Source of the DNA: Bacillus sp. (in: firmicutes)
GTDB taxonomy: Bacteria > Bacillota > Bacilli > Bacillales > Bacillaceae_J
Reading direction: 5' to 3'
Length of the DNA stretch: 64,000 bases
Assembly (NCBI GenBank): GCA_012842745.1
Contig: DUSF01000033.1
Coordinates: 62,001 to 126,000 of the forward strand
Each line of letters starts with the position of its first letter. Position 1 is the first letter of the stretch. A model generated the notes under the pieces. It searched no databases, was not told where the DNA came from, and was given only the letters and a program-made list of their open reading frames with translations. Position numbers and translations under genes: made by a program. This document shows positions 35,333 to 43,833 of this stretch, piece by piece.

Positions 35333-36121
35333 TTGAAGAATCGACTAGGAAAATGGAAGCAATATACGCTGTTACGTGAACATCCCTTACTCTCAAAATA
35401 CATTCCAGAAACAAAGCTCTATACGATCGAAAACCTATCCGATTTACTAAAACGTTATAAATATGTCTATTTAAAAAACGATAGAGGTGGTCGAGGGAAA
35501 GGGATTTTTAAAGTTTCTAAAAGTAACGATGGGCTCTATTGTTTTAACGGCTACCCCCTCAATGGCAAAAAAATACGAAAATGCGTTGTCAATATTGAAG
35601 ATTTCCATCCTGTACTACATCCAATTGAGAGATTTGGAGGTTATATTGTTCAGGAGGGTATTCAGAGCTTGACTCGGGATGGTGGGCATCCGCTAGCCAT
35701 TCGAGTTCATGTCCAGACTCTTAAGGGGAAATGGTTTATTGGTGGAATGTACGGAATGATTGCGATGGTAAACACAGAGAAAAATGGGGTCATTAATAGA
35801 ATGCGTGGAGCTCAAGTGATGACCATTGATGAATTGTTAACGGTACATTTGAAGATGGATGAAACAGAGAAGAATCAAATGATTTCTTGTATAGAGGAAA
35901 CCTCCATTTTAGCAGCTGAAGTGGTTGCATCAGCCGTTCCACGTATAGAATATGGAATTGATTTTGGTATTAGCCAAGGAGGGAATCCGATTATATTTGA
36001 AATCAATACAAGCCCAGCAGTCGGCCTTTTTTCCAAGATTGAAAATGGGGGAATGGGGAAACGAATTAAAGCTATTCGGAAAATGCACCTAAAAGATGTA
36101 AACAACATTGAAAAAAAGTAA
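35333..36121 (+). CDS. Short YheC/YheD-type ATP-grasp protein, copy 2
   Basis: About 262 residues, with TTG start seven bases after AAAGGAGG; the GTG at 35324 overlaps that site. Close paralogue of the protein at 31137: YVYLKNDRGGRGKGIFKV, IRVHVQTLKG, IEYGIDFGISQGGNP, FEINTSPAVG. It has one inserted residue pair (DGGHPLA). About 250 bases of upstream sequence are also shared with copy 1, so gene and promoter were duplicated together. The third copy follows 97 bases downstream. Confidence 0.83.
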   Translation: MKNRLGKWKQYTLLREHPLLSKYIPETKLYTIENLSDLLKRYKYVYLKNDRGGRGKGIFKVSKSNDGLYCFNGYPLNGKKIRKCVVNIEDFHPVLHPIERFGGYIVQEGIQSLTRDGGHPLAIRVHVQTLKGKWFIGGMYGMIAMVNTEKNGVINRMRGAQVMTIDELLTVHLKMDETEKNQMISCIEETSILAAEVVASAVPRIEYGIDFGISQGGNPIIFEINTSPAVGLFSKIENGGMGKRIKAIRKMHLKDVNNIEKK

Positions 36122-36218
36122 AAAAAGGCTCGTTTCTAAAACAATTACCCAAGCGAAGTTTGTACAATATCTATACAATACAAAATATAACAATAATACT
36201 AAAAGTGAGGTGTATTGA

Positions 36219-36983
36219 TTGAAGGATCGACTAAGAAAATGGAAGCAACATACTCTGTTTAGTCAACATCCCTTAATTTCAAAACACATTCCAGAAACAA
36301 GACTTTATACGATTGAAAACCTATTTGATTTACTAGAACGTTATGAATATGTCTATTTAAAAAATGATCGAGGCGGTCAAGGGAAAGGGATTTTTAAAGT
36401 TTCTAAAAGTAACGATGGGCTCTATTGTTTTAACGGCTACACTCTAAGTGGTAAAAAAATACAAAAACGCGTTGTCAAGATTGAAGATTTCCACCCTGTA
36501 CTACATCCAATTGAGAGGTTTGGAGGATATATTGTTCAGGAAGGTATCCGAAGTTTTACCTCGGATGGGTATCCGCTAATCATTCGTGTTCATGTTCAGA
36601 CTCTTAAGGGAAAATGGCTTATTGGTGGAATGTACGGAAAGATTGCATCGGCAGAAACAATGGAAAACGGGGTAATTAATAGAAACCGTGGAGCTCAAGT
36701 AATGACGGTAGATGAATTGTTAATGGCACATTTGAAGATGGATGAAACAGAGAAGAATCAAATGATTAATAGAATAAAGAATACCTCTATTTTAGCAACG
36801 AAACTGGTTGCATCAGTCGTTCCACGTATAGAATATGGAATTGACATTGGGATCAATCAAAGCGGAAATCCGATTATATTTGAAGTCAATACAAGCCCAG
36901 GAGTCGGCCCTTTTTCAAAACTTGAAAATGGGAAAATGAGGAAACGAATTAAAGCTATTCGGAAAATGCACCTAGAAAACTAA
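36219..36983 (+). CDS. Short YheC/YheD-type ATP-grasp protein, copy 3
   Basis: About 254 residues, TTG start behind GAGGTG. YVYLKNDRGGQGKGIFKV, IIRVHVQTLKG, IEYGIDIGINQSGNP and FEVNTSPGVG are present; the loop Arg is Gln here. More divergent than copies 1 and 2 in the C-terminal half. It has its own terminator at 37001 and is probably cotranscribed with copy 2. Confidence 0.82.
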   Translation: MKDRLRKWKQHTLFSQHPLISKHIPETRLYTIENLFDLLERYEYVYLKNDRGGQGKGIFKVSKSNDGLYCFNGYTLSGKKIQKRVVKIEDFHPVLHPIERFGGYIVQEGIRSFTSDGYPLIIRVHVQTLKGKWLIGGMYGKIASAETMENGVINRNRGAQVMTVDELLMAHLKMDETEKNQMINRIKNTSILATKLVASVVPRIEYGIDIGINQSGNPIIFEVNTSPGVGPFSKLENGKMRKRIKAIRKMHLEN

Positions 36984-37000
36984 ATCGACATTTAGTCAGA

Positions 37001-37046
37001 GAAAGAGGCATTCGAATCCATTTCGCAAACGAATGCCTTCTTTTTC
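37001..37046 (+). terminator. Intrinsic terminator, copy 2
   Basis: AAAGAGGCATTCG pairs with CGAATGCCTTC, then TTTTTC; near-identical to the hairpin at 31937. Confidence 0.8.
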
Positions 37047-37100
37047 TGTGCAAATTAAATGATCGGTCCATATTAGAGTCTCAACGATTGGATCATTCTT

Positions 37101-38024
37101 TTAGAATACGCGTTTGGCCGTAATATAATGTTGATTATAATAGTCCGATAAAAGAACTCTCGAAATAACCTCTTCCGAACTTAGCACAATAATACGATGT
37201 TCACCAGTGTAAATCGCTACCCTAGTTGGTGTACTTGAACCTGTAGCACTATTAATAAAAATTAAATCACCTTTTTTTAAGTTTTGGCGAGATACTGTTT
37301 TACCCTGATTCATCAAATCTTTGACATTGTTCCCTTTTAAGTCAACGCCACTTTTTCCATAAACGTATTTTACGAATCCAGTACTCGTAAATTGCATTGC
37401 TTTTTCATTATTAGCATTGCCCATTGTCACTTTATTCATTAAATTGTAGGAGAGTTCAGCAATGTTATCTCCTTTTGTTGCTGGATTTGAAGGGAGTAAA
37501 GCAGGGATCACTCTTCTCGCAGTCATATAATTATCTCGATAATAGGACGTGCTATTTAGATCAGAAATAACAACATTTAGTTTTGTGTTTGCCATATGAA
37601 TAATTTTATTATCTCCAATATACATCCCTACATGGTTTGGCCTTGTTGCTGAAGGGCTACTTTTGAAGAAAACTAAATCGCCTTTTTGCAATTGATTTCT
37701 TGCTACGTATGTCCCCTGCTGAACCATGTAAGCTTCGTCACGACTTCCTAGATCGATACCCTTACTTTCAAAAATATACGCCATGAACGATGCACATCTA
37801 AACTCGTATTTTTCATAGTTGTAACTAGAGGCATATTTAGCTTTTCCTATTAAACTCTTAGCAAAACTAATGATTTCATCTGCCTTTTTCTCAACTACTT
37901 TTTGGCTCTGCTGTGTGGTTGTTGCGGCTGAGACTGTGACTGGATTCATCATGGTCGGGGCTGTCGCAAAAGTACTTAATCCAATCGTGAATGCCAATGT
38001 TGTTGTAACGAAACCTTTTCTCAT
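37101..38024 (-). CDS. Secreted NlpC/P60 protein with two domains, second degenerate
   Basis: A 307-residue paralogue of the protein at 32038. Signal peptide near VTVSAA; domain 1 keeps FRCASFMAYIF, NHVGMYIG and IIHMAN. Domain 2 has FTSTGFVKYVYG and RVAIYTG and so lacks the catalytic Cys and His. The third domain of its paralogue is absent: the protein ends with YITAKRVF, the end of domain 2. The first 170 residues are nearly identical to those of the other, indicating recent duplication. AGGAGG precedes the ATG. Likely a secreted or spore-surface amide-bond hydrolase. Confidence 0.87.
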   Translation of the reverse strand: MRKGFVTTTLAFTIGLSTFATAPTMMNPVTVSAATTTQQSQKVVEKKADEIISFAKSLIGKAKYASSYNYEKYEFRCASFMAYIFESKGIDLGSRDEAYMVQQGTYVARNQLQKGDLVFFKSSPSATRPNHVGMYIGDNKIIHMANTKLNVVISDLNSTSYYRDNYMTARRVIPALLPSNPATKGDNIAELSYNLMNKVTMGNANNEKAMQFTSTGFVKYVYGKSGVDLKGNNVKDLMNQGKTVSRQNLKKGDLIFINSATGSSTPTRVAIYTGEHRIIVLSSEEVISRVLLSDYYNQHYITAKRVF

Positions 38025-38158
38025 AAGTTACCTCCTGATGTTTTTTGTGGCTTGTATTGATAGTAACATGGATATTAAAGGGGGATTTCAACTAAATCTT
38101 TCCATTATCATTGTTGCATCTACTCAACCCTTGACCTTAAAGGGTTCTTCTTTGATTT

Positions 38159-38404
38159 TTACAGTTTTGTTACACCCAAAGTAACATTCGAATCCCGCGA
38201 AAAAACAATGTTTTTCAAATTAAAAAGGCAAACCAATTGGTCTGCCTCTTTGCAGTCGCTATATTTTTCTAAACTATATGTTCCATCATTTGTCATTATC
38301 AGTGCTGCAGTCTTCTTCATTTTAATATCAATATCTTTTAGCCTAAAAAAACAAACTTTTACATGATGCCAAGCACCAAAATAATCATCCCTCAACTCCG
38401 AGCC
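38159..38404 (-). pseudogene. Possible in-frame continuation of the CotZ-like gene after a TAG
   Basis: The frame of the CotZ-like gene at 38405 stays open past its TAG for 80 codons: GSELRDDYFGAWHHVKVCFF then RLKDIDIKMKKTAALIM and a TAA. The VCFFRLKDIDIK stretch resembles the NFFRLEKLDEEK segment earlier in the CotZ-like protein. There is no proper ribosome site; a TTG at 38395 abuts GGAG. It may be a decayed second CotZ-like repeat, or an unrelated small gene. Low confidence. Confidence 0.35.
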
Positions 38405-38830
38405 CTACTTTGGCTCTATAATAGGTAATGGTCGATTAACAAGATCTGGCGATAATGGGTTAATGATGCAAAGACAACGTAAATCAACAGTGACACAGCA
38501 TTTTGTTTTTAAAAGTGAGTATATTTCATCGCAGTCTTCAACTGGGCAGCCATCCATATCGACCGCTTCTAAGAGCGATAAAGTGGCACAGCCTTTTTCT
38601 TCATCGAGCTTTTCTAATCTGAAAAAGTTTGTTTTAAAGCAGCCTACATCATCAATACAAAATGCTGAAAAAGGCTTCTGACTATTCTGATTTCCAAATA
38701 ACATAATCGGTATTGTATCAGGGTTTGGGACATTTTGAATAAATTGAAATTCCATATCTTTCTCAGCTATTATTTTTTGTTCTTTTTGAAGCCTCTTCAT
38801 TGCGATACAAATAGTATTCTCTTTTTCCAT
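38405..38830 (-). CDS. CotY/CotZ-family spore outer coat protein
   Basis: A 141-residue protein with the C-terminal signature of CotY/CotZ: NFFRLEKLDEEKGCATLSLL and CCVTVDLRCLCIINPLSPDL. CotY and CotZ are cysteine-rich proteins that crosslink in the spore crust/outer coat. The usual Cys-rich N terminus (SNCVCDVV pattern of the protein at 41647) is reduced, with only CIAM. The ATG overlaps the stop of the ATP-grasp relic (TAATG) and has AGGAGG upstream, so it is translated. Confidence 0.78.
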   Translation of the reverse strand: MEKENTICIAMKRLQKEQKIIAEKDMEFQFIQNVPNPDTIPIMLFGNQNSQKPFSAFCIDDVGCFKTNFFRLEKLDEEKGCATLSLLEAVDMDGCPVEDCDEIYSLLKTKCCVTVDLRCLCIINPLSPDLVNRPLPIIEPK

Positions 38831-39087
38831 TATGATATCATCCCTCCTGTTTCAAATGGAAAAATAAGACAATTATAAATTTTTGCTTCACTCGATTCGC
38901 TATTCATGTTTTTGGCAAGATAAACCGTATAGGGAATTAATCTCATCGCTGCATCTAGTTCTCGATATATATAGCCAGGACGCCAATTCACTTCATAAAT
39001 CCAAAGTTTTCTATTTTGATCAATACCAATGTCAATCCCTAATTCATCTAGCGGCTTTTTATACATTTCATCTATAACCGCCTTTTG
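38830..39087 (-). pseudogene. C-terminal remnant of a YheC/YheD ATP-grasp gene
   Basis: The frame reads AVIDEMYKKPLDELGIDIGI then DQNRKLWIYEVNWRPG, matching the end of the protein at 27377 (EIGIDIGLDENQKIWIYEVN). Upstream of 39087 the frame is closed by a TAA; the glycine-rich loop and the rest are missing. The stop of the fragment overlaps the CotZ-like start. Confidence 0.8.
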
Positions 39088-39121
39088 TTACATTGCTAAT
39101 AGTACCCATTTCCGTTCACCC

Positions 39122-40342
39122 CTAATTTGCTTCCAAATAAAATTTAATATTTTGGGCAGCCTTCATCGCATTCAGCTTAGCCTCCTCTGGTGAATTTCCC
39201 GTTGCGATTATATAACCATAGCGGTGCCCCATTGAGATGGGTGGTGTCATCGTCGATCCTTTTCGAGGCTTTATATAAACTTCAAGTACACCAGGTTGTG
39301 TGGCAGCCTTATTTTTCCCTGTTACTTTCAATAGATTGCCGTATGAACCGATTGTAATATAATGAGTATAAATGTTATTCTCATATTTTCTTTGTACATT
39401 TGGTTCAAGCCCTAGAAATAGCTTAATCGTTTCTTCAACAAGATTGATTCCAAAAGCCTCTTCAATCATGCGGTTCATCGCTCCGCCTGAAATTCTCGGA
39501 TTGATTTCAATCAACTTCCAATGTCCATCTACATATCTCATTTCAAGATGGCAAGCTGCATTCGTTACTTGCAAATCTTTTAAGATGAATGTAACTACCT
39601 CAACTAATGTTTGATATAATTCTTCATCTCCCCTTGCCTTTACTTCATAGCCAGTTACAATAAAGCGCTCCTTCTTTGTAATATCTTGTTGAATTATGGC
39701 GATAATATTAATTTCACCTTTATGCACGAGCACTTCAACTAAATATTGCGGACCTATTAAATAATCTTCCACCAAAATTTTCTGTGTCGGATACAATTTT
39801 AGAATTTTCTTCATTCCTTTTTCTAATTCAAGTTCATTGTTGACTAAATAAACATCTCTAGAAGCCTTTGAAATTGGTGATTTAATAATAAAAGGAAATT
39901 CATTTTTATTATCATTTAGAAATTGTTGAAGACTGTCAGAAGGATTGTAAATTCTAAATCTAGGCGTTGTTGGATTATTTCTTAGTTCTTCTCTTGTTAA
40001 CGTTTTGTTCTCCATAATCTTGATTGCTTGTACTGATATATCTGCGCTACATCGTTCATTTGATAATTGCGCTGCAATTGAGGCAAAAGGATCAATAAAA
40101 CTTATGACAGCTTTAATAATTCTTCCTTGTTGTTCCAGCATTTTAATTTCTGCTCTAATATTTTCCAATGTAAGTTGGTTCATGTAAATCATTTGGTGTA
40201 CTTCTGTAAATTCCTTGCGCTGATCCAAAAATTTCAAACTTCCCGTTAATAATACAGTAAAATAACCTAGCCTTTCTGCAGCCCTAATGGCCTCTCTGCT
40301 TGATCCTGACTTTGTTGTTTCAATAAAAATAATCGTATTCAT
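39122..40342 (-). CDS. ATP-grasp carboxylate-amine ligase, paralogue B
   Basis: About 406 residues, collinear with the ligase at 29657: NTIIFIETTKSGSSREAIRA, FPFIIKSPISKASRDVYLV, ILVEDYLIGPQYLVEVLVH, WKLIEINPRISGGAMNRMIE, VLEVYIKPRKGSTMTPPIS. It preserves the ATP-grasp metal-binding residues. The ATG at 40342 (about twelve bases after GGAG) matches the paralogue start better than the TTG/ATG at 40360. It is divergent from the His-rich CotY-like gene, with a sigma-K promoter for the latter in between. Confidence 0.82.
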   Translation of the reverse strand: MNTIIFIETTKSGSSREAIRAAERLGYFTVLLTGSLKFLDQRKEFTEVHQMIYMNQLTLENIRAEIKMLEQQGRIIKAVISFIDPFASIAAQLSNERCSADISVQAIKIMENKTLTREELRNNPTTPRFRIYNPSDSLQQFLNDNKNEFPFIIKSPISKASRDVYLVNNELELEKGMKKILKLYPTQKILVEDYLIGPQYLVEVLVHKGEINIIAIIQQDITKKERFIVTGYEVKARGDEELYQTLVEVVTFILKDLQVTNAACHLEMRYVDGHWKLIEINPRISGGAMNRMIEEAFGINLVEETIKLFLGLEPNVQRKYENNIYTHYITIGSYGNLLKVTGKNKAATQPGVLEVYIKPRKGSTMTPPISMGHRYGYIIATGNSPEEAKLNAMKAAQNIKFYLEAN

Positions 40343-40520
40343 GTCGTGTTCACACTCCAATGTTAAAACCCAGCTAATACTCTTCCTAACATGCTTCTTT
40401 ATTTTTATGCAATCGTTCGTCCCATTGTATAGGCTGATTATACAATCTCTCTGAAGAAAAACGTTATAACTATCATGCTAATGAAAAACTACATTTCTGA
40501 AAAAGTAGACAACTCCCTAT

Positions 40521-40547
40521 ACAGCTTTTCCTAGCTAACATATTTTA
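40521..40547 (+). promoter_or_regulatory. Sigma-K-type promoter for the His-rich CotY-like gene
   Basis: AC (40521-40522), 16-base spacer, then CATATTTTA (40539-40547), fitting the late mother-cell consensus AC-N16-CATANNNTA. It lies about 47 bases before the ATG at 40594. Confidence 0.7.
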
Positions 40548-40593
40548 ATAGTGATAAATATTCATTTTAAGATTTAAAGGAGGGAATTAATTC

Positions 40594-41415
40594 ATGAGGT
40601 TTTTTGAAAATAATGAACCTGAATTTCAAGGACCATTCAACGATGAGCATCAAATGAATCACAAACAAAAGAAGCATCATAAGCGCCATAAGCATTTCGG
40701 ACATTACAAACACTATGAACAAGAGGGGCATTTTGACCACCGTGATCATGATGGGCACTTCGATCATCATGAGCACTTTGACTTTCACGAAGACCATGAA
40801 CACGAAGAACATTTTTGCCAATGCGGGCACCACCATCATAATGAACATCACGAACATCATGGTTACGATGGCCAGCACCATCATCATGAACATAAGGAAA
40901 AGTGTTGTGAAGATTGCATTTGTGAAATTGTTAAGAAAATTCACAAAGCCCAAGCTGAAGTCAATCATAGTTCATGTAATGTAAGTTGCGAAAAATCAAT
41001 TCAACAGCTCCTTTCACAGTCAAAAAATTGCCATACTGCAAACACAATCCCATTCTCATTAGATTCCGATGATACGTTCTTTGGGAAAGCACCCGTTTAT
41101 GATAAATACGGTAACTTCTGCGTGATTGCAAGCCCCTTTTTCAGAGTGAAAAAGATACTACAAAATTGCTGCGCTGTTTTAGAATTATTATGGCCTACTT
41201 GTAATGGAGAGCTATTCGAAGATACCTTTAAACACGATGGTACTCACTCCTTCCCTTGCTGCTACAATTTTAATGGATTTGTAGGAACAGGAGCATGCCT
41301 AACCGTTGACTTAAAATGCTTTTGCAGTATTTCCTGCCACAAGCCGATGATGGTGAGGGAAGCAACGGCTTGCCAAATTCACGATATTATTAAAAACCAC
41401 AGACATTGTAAATAG
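40594..41415 (+). CDS. CotY/CotZ-like protein with histidine-rich N-terminal domain
   Basis: A 273-residue protein. Residues about 20-105 are extremely His-rich with Glu and Asp (repeats such as HHEHFDFHEDHEHEEH, EHHEHHGYDGQHHHHEH). From about 108 the CotY/CotZ domain follows: CCEDCICEIVKKIHKAQAEV, NHSSCNVSCEKSIQQLL, NTIPFSL, FFRVKKILQNCCAVLELL and CLTVDLKCFCSISC. CotY and CotZ form the crystalline cysteine-crosslinked spore crust. The His-rich extension is not part of B. subtilis CotY/CotZ and probably binds metals such as Zn or Ni. A sigma-K promoter and AAAGGAGGG ribosome site precede it. It sits beside a standard CotY/CotZ gene. Confidence 0.85.
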   Translation: MRFFENNEPEFQGPFNDEHQMNHKQKKHHKRHKHFGHYKHYEQEGHFDHRDHDGHFDHHEHFDFHEDHEHEEHFCQCGHHHHNEHHEHHGYDGQHHHHEHKEKCCEDCICEIVKKIHKAQAEVNHSSCNVSCEKSIQQLLSQSKNCHTANTIPFSLDSDDTFFGKAPVYDKYGNFCVIASPFFRVKKILQNCCAVLELLWPTCNGELFEDTFKHDGTHSFPCCYNFNGFVGTGACLTVDLKCFCSISCHKPMMVREATACQIHDIIKNHRHCK

Positions 41416-41453
41416 GACGCACAATTTTTTGCGACAAATTTGATTTTTAACAA

Positions 41454-41525
41454 AGTCTCTAAGCTTTACGACACGCACGTTGATATACAAAGCTTTCCAT
41501 CCGTGTTTGCTTAGAGGCTTCTTAA
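41454..41525 (+). terminator. Possible long-loop hairpin after the His-rich gene
   Basis: AGTCTCTAAGC (about 41453) pairs with GCTTAGAGGCT (about 41509) around a 45-base loop, with T-rich sequence after it. Weak as a terminator. Confidence 0.35.
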
Positions 41526-41646
41526 TAGATTGCAATTTTTATTCCCTCAAATATAGACATATACCCACACACTACAATCACCCATACATATTCTGTTAGA
41601 GACGATAGTCATTAAAGATAAAATTTAAAAAGGAGAGACTGAAGAT

Positions 41647-42174
41647 ATGAGTTGTGGAAAAGGAAATCATCATCATTTACATCCAGAAATGACAAGCAAT
41701 TGTGTATGCGATGTTGTAAGAGCGATTGCTGAGGCACAAAATGAAGTCGTTGAAAATGTTTGTGATGTGAGCTGTGAAAGATCGATTGAAAGCTTGCTTG
41801 ACCCAGCAGCAGCCAATGATTTAAATACTGTTCCATTCATTCTTTACGGCCAAGACTTAATGCCTTTCAAAGGCTTCGGCATCGATTTCAAACGAAACAA
41901 AAACAACCAGAATAATCCACAGTTTGAATGCATTGAAAGCTTCATTTTCCGTGTAAAAACTGTTGATGAGGATTGCTGTGCTGTCATTGAATTATTAGCC
42001 TTCGGCGAGAATCAGGGCGGTGGAGGGGGCGGTAATAAAATTCAAGAAGACAATCCATGCAATCAAATTAATGGTCAAAAGCTAGAAGATTTAGTTGGCA
42101 CAGGCATTTGTATAACAGTTGATTTAAAATGCTTCTGCGCCATCACCTGCTTACCAGCCGTATCTTTGACTTAA
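41647..42174 (+). CDS. CotY/CotZ-family spore crust protein
   Basis: A 175-residue protein of CotY/CotZ size and layout: SNCVCDVVRAIAEAQNEVVE, NVCDVSCERSIESLL, NTVPFILYGQ, PFKGFGIDF, FIFRVKTVDEDCCAVIELL, a Gly-rich linker (GGGGGG), and CICITVDLKCFCAITC. The spaced cysteines are those that crosslink in the outermost coat. It lies beside the His-rich paralogue on the same strand, and has AAAGGAGAG before the ATG. Which of CotY or CotZ it corresponds to is unresolved. Confidence 0.88.
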   Translation: MSCGKGNHHHLHPEMTSNCVCDVVRAIAEAQNEVVENVCDVSCERSIESLLDPAAANDLNTVPFILYGQDLMPFKGFGIDFKRNKNNQNNPQFECIESFIFRVKTVDEDCCAVIELLAFGENQGGGGGGNKIQEDNPCNQINGQKLEDLVGTGICITVDLKCFCAITCLPAVSLT

Positions 42175-42222
42175 CAATGAATTTAAATTTTTAAGAAAGT
42201 GCTATTGTGAATATTATTGAAA

Positions 42223-42252
42223 GAAGGCTGACTCAGTAGGGGCAGCCTTTTT
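42223..42252 (+). terminator. Intrinsic terminator of the CotY/CotZ gene
   Basis: AAGGCTG pairs with CAGCCTT followed by TTTTAC. Confidence 0.75.
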
Positions 42253-42269
42253 ACATTACTTTTTATAAA

Positions 42270-42938
42270 TTATCCCGGCAGATGAATTGTTTTTATATGC
42301 CGTAAATTTACAAATGATGGAATCTGTCTTGCTGTAATTAATTTTACAATACTATTGTCAATAGCCGCTAATTGTCCAATTTTATGATAGTCGTGCCCGA
42401 GATCTAAAATTACAATTTGGTTCATCAATTTTTTCAACTGCTCCTCAAATGTTCTAGAAAGCGGTATTGTAAAAGGAGTAATAGGCAAATTTTCCTTCGC
42501 TAAATTATACGGGGACTGCTCTTCTTGATATGGAGTTAACCATTTTAAATGCTGTAGAGAGATATAAACAGTCTTATACACTGGTGAAAAAAACACTATA
42601 TAATTATTCATAACGCTAACGACATAACCATGTATTGATTGTTGATTAGCAATATTGATTTCAGAAAAAACGCCTCTTGCATTATTTAATATTTTTCGGA
42701 ATGATAATGTGTCATTTAAACTATCATCAAGTAGTCCTGTAAACGGAGTTACATCTGACGTATCATCATCCTTTTTATTTATTTTTTGAATATGAATAGT
42801 AGGAATATATAAAAAGTCCTTTCCATTAAAGAGCACTATAATATCTGTACCAGCTGTGATCAAAATTCCTTTGTGAATAATATTACCTGAAACCTCTACA
42901 TAAATTTGTTCCATTATAAAATCTTTTAATATATCCAA
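42270..42938 (-). CDS. CotB-like spore coat protein, divergent
   Basis: A 222-residue protein starting with TTG, seven bases after GGAGG. It appears to hold three CotB-type repeats: YVEVSGNIIHKGILITAGTD leading to YIPTIHIQKI; INIANQQSIHGYVVSVMNNY leading to YISLQHLKWL; and ILDLGHDYHKIGQLAAIDNS leading to VNLRHIKTI. The GGPESKKG hallmark of true CotB is missing. It probably arose from the neighbouring CotB gene. Outer coat location is inferred. Confidence 0.68.
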   Translation of the reverse strand: MDILKDFIMEQIYVEVSGNIIHKGILITAGTDIIVLFNGKDFLYIPTIHIQKINKKDDDTSDVTPFTGLLDDSLNDTLSFRKILNNARGVFSEINIANQQSIHGYVVSVMNNYIVFFSPVYKTVYISLQHLKWLTPYQEEQSPYNLAKENLPITPFTIPLSRTFEEQLKKLMNQIVILDLGHDYHKIGQLAAIDNSIVKLITARQIPSFVNLRHIKTIHLPG

Positions 42939-42963
42939 TTAACCACCTCCGTTCATGCTGAAT

Positions 42964-43008
42964 CTTACATGAGTGCACTGAATTTATTCTCATGTGCACT
43001 CATGTAAG
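42964..43008. repeat. Perfect 15-base inverted repeat between CotB genes
   Basis: CTTACATGAGTGCAC (42964-42978) and GTGCACTCATGTAAG (42994-43008) with a 15-base loop. No T tract on either strand, so it is not a classical terminator. Confidence 0.75.
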
Positions 43009-43017
43009 AGCTTGAAA

Positions 43018-43833
43018 TCATCTCCCCTTTTTTCGATCTTGTAGCCTTTTTTTAGCGGCAACAATAGAACTTTCATCACTTTGATTATTATTCTCGTTGT
43101 TATTCCCGTTATTATCCTCGCTACTTTCAGTTTTAAGCTTTTGTCTAATGCTTTTCACATGGAATTGGCTAACCCTTAATACTTCTTCTCTCACAACTAA
43201 AGTAAGCAGACCATCGCTTGTATCAACTAATATCCCTTCTGCACTTTCAGGTCCTCGATTAATGATAACAAAACTATATTTCATTTCCTCAAAAAGCTGA
43301 TTAAATTCATTGACATTAATAAAATGTACTGTTTTTCCATTTTCTAGTTCTTCTTCCTTTTCTTCATTATTTTCATCCTGCGGTTCAGTGCTTCTTCCTT
43401 TTTCATCCACTTTAACACTGACACTTTTGATATGCTCAAGATTGTAATACACAACCCCCTCCTTTTCATCATACAGAACTAAAAAGTCGGTCGTAACTGC
43501 TAATAATATCCCTTTTCTTGATGCTGGTCCACCACGGTTGATTTTAATTGTTTCATTTATAAGATTTTCAAGAATCTCTTGAAAGCTGTCCTGCTCCTCA
43601 CCGTCACTATCAAAACTATTAAACCCTTGTGTATTTGTCTTAGAATCGACAATTACGTTTTTTATGTGCTTTGTTTTATAATAGATAAAACCATCTTTTT
43701 CATTAAAAATCATAATAAAATCTGGCTTAACGGCTAATAATAAACCATGCCATGATTCCGGTCCGCCTTTATATGCCTTCACTTCTTTTCCAACCATTGT
43801 TGTTAAAAAAGAATGATCCATTCTTTCTTCCAT
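43018..43833 (-). CDS. cotB: CotB family outer spore coat protein, short-tailed
   Basis: A 271-residue protein with three repeats matching B. subtilis CotB: VKAYKGGPESWHGLLLAVKP, IKINRGGPASRKGILLAVTT, VIINRGPESAEGILVDTSDG, each followed by a YYxxxHIKSV element. CotB is a late outer coat protein. In B. subtilis its long Ser-Lys-Arg tail is phosphorylated by the CotH kinase. Here the tail is a short Asn- and Glu-rich stretch (SSEDNNGNNNENNNQSDESS) followed by KKRLQDRKKGR, without Ser-Lys-Arg repeats, so that regulation is probably absent. No cotH is in the window. Confidence 0.87.
   Translation of the reverse strand: MEERMDHSFLTTMVGKEVKAYKGGPESWHGLLLAVKPDFIMIFNEKDGFIYYKTKHIKNVIVDSKTNTQGFNSFDSDGEEQDSFQEILENLINETIKINRGGPASRKGILLAVTTDFLVLYDEKEGVVYYNLEHIKSVSVKVDEKGRSTEPQDENNEEKEEELENGKTVHFINVNEFNQLFEEMKYSFVIINRGPESAEGILVDTSDGLLTLVVREEVLRVSQFHVKSIRQKLKTESSEDNNGNNNENNNQSDESSIVAAKKRLQDRKKGR

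Noticed and set aside
40567-40968. 133-residue minus-strand ORF rich in Met and Val
   Set aside because: Exact antisense of the His-rich domain; its odd composition is a mirror of CAT/CAC codons, and it has no ribosome site.
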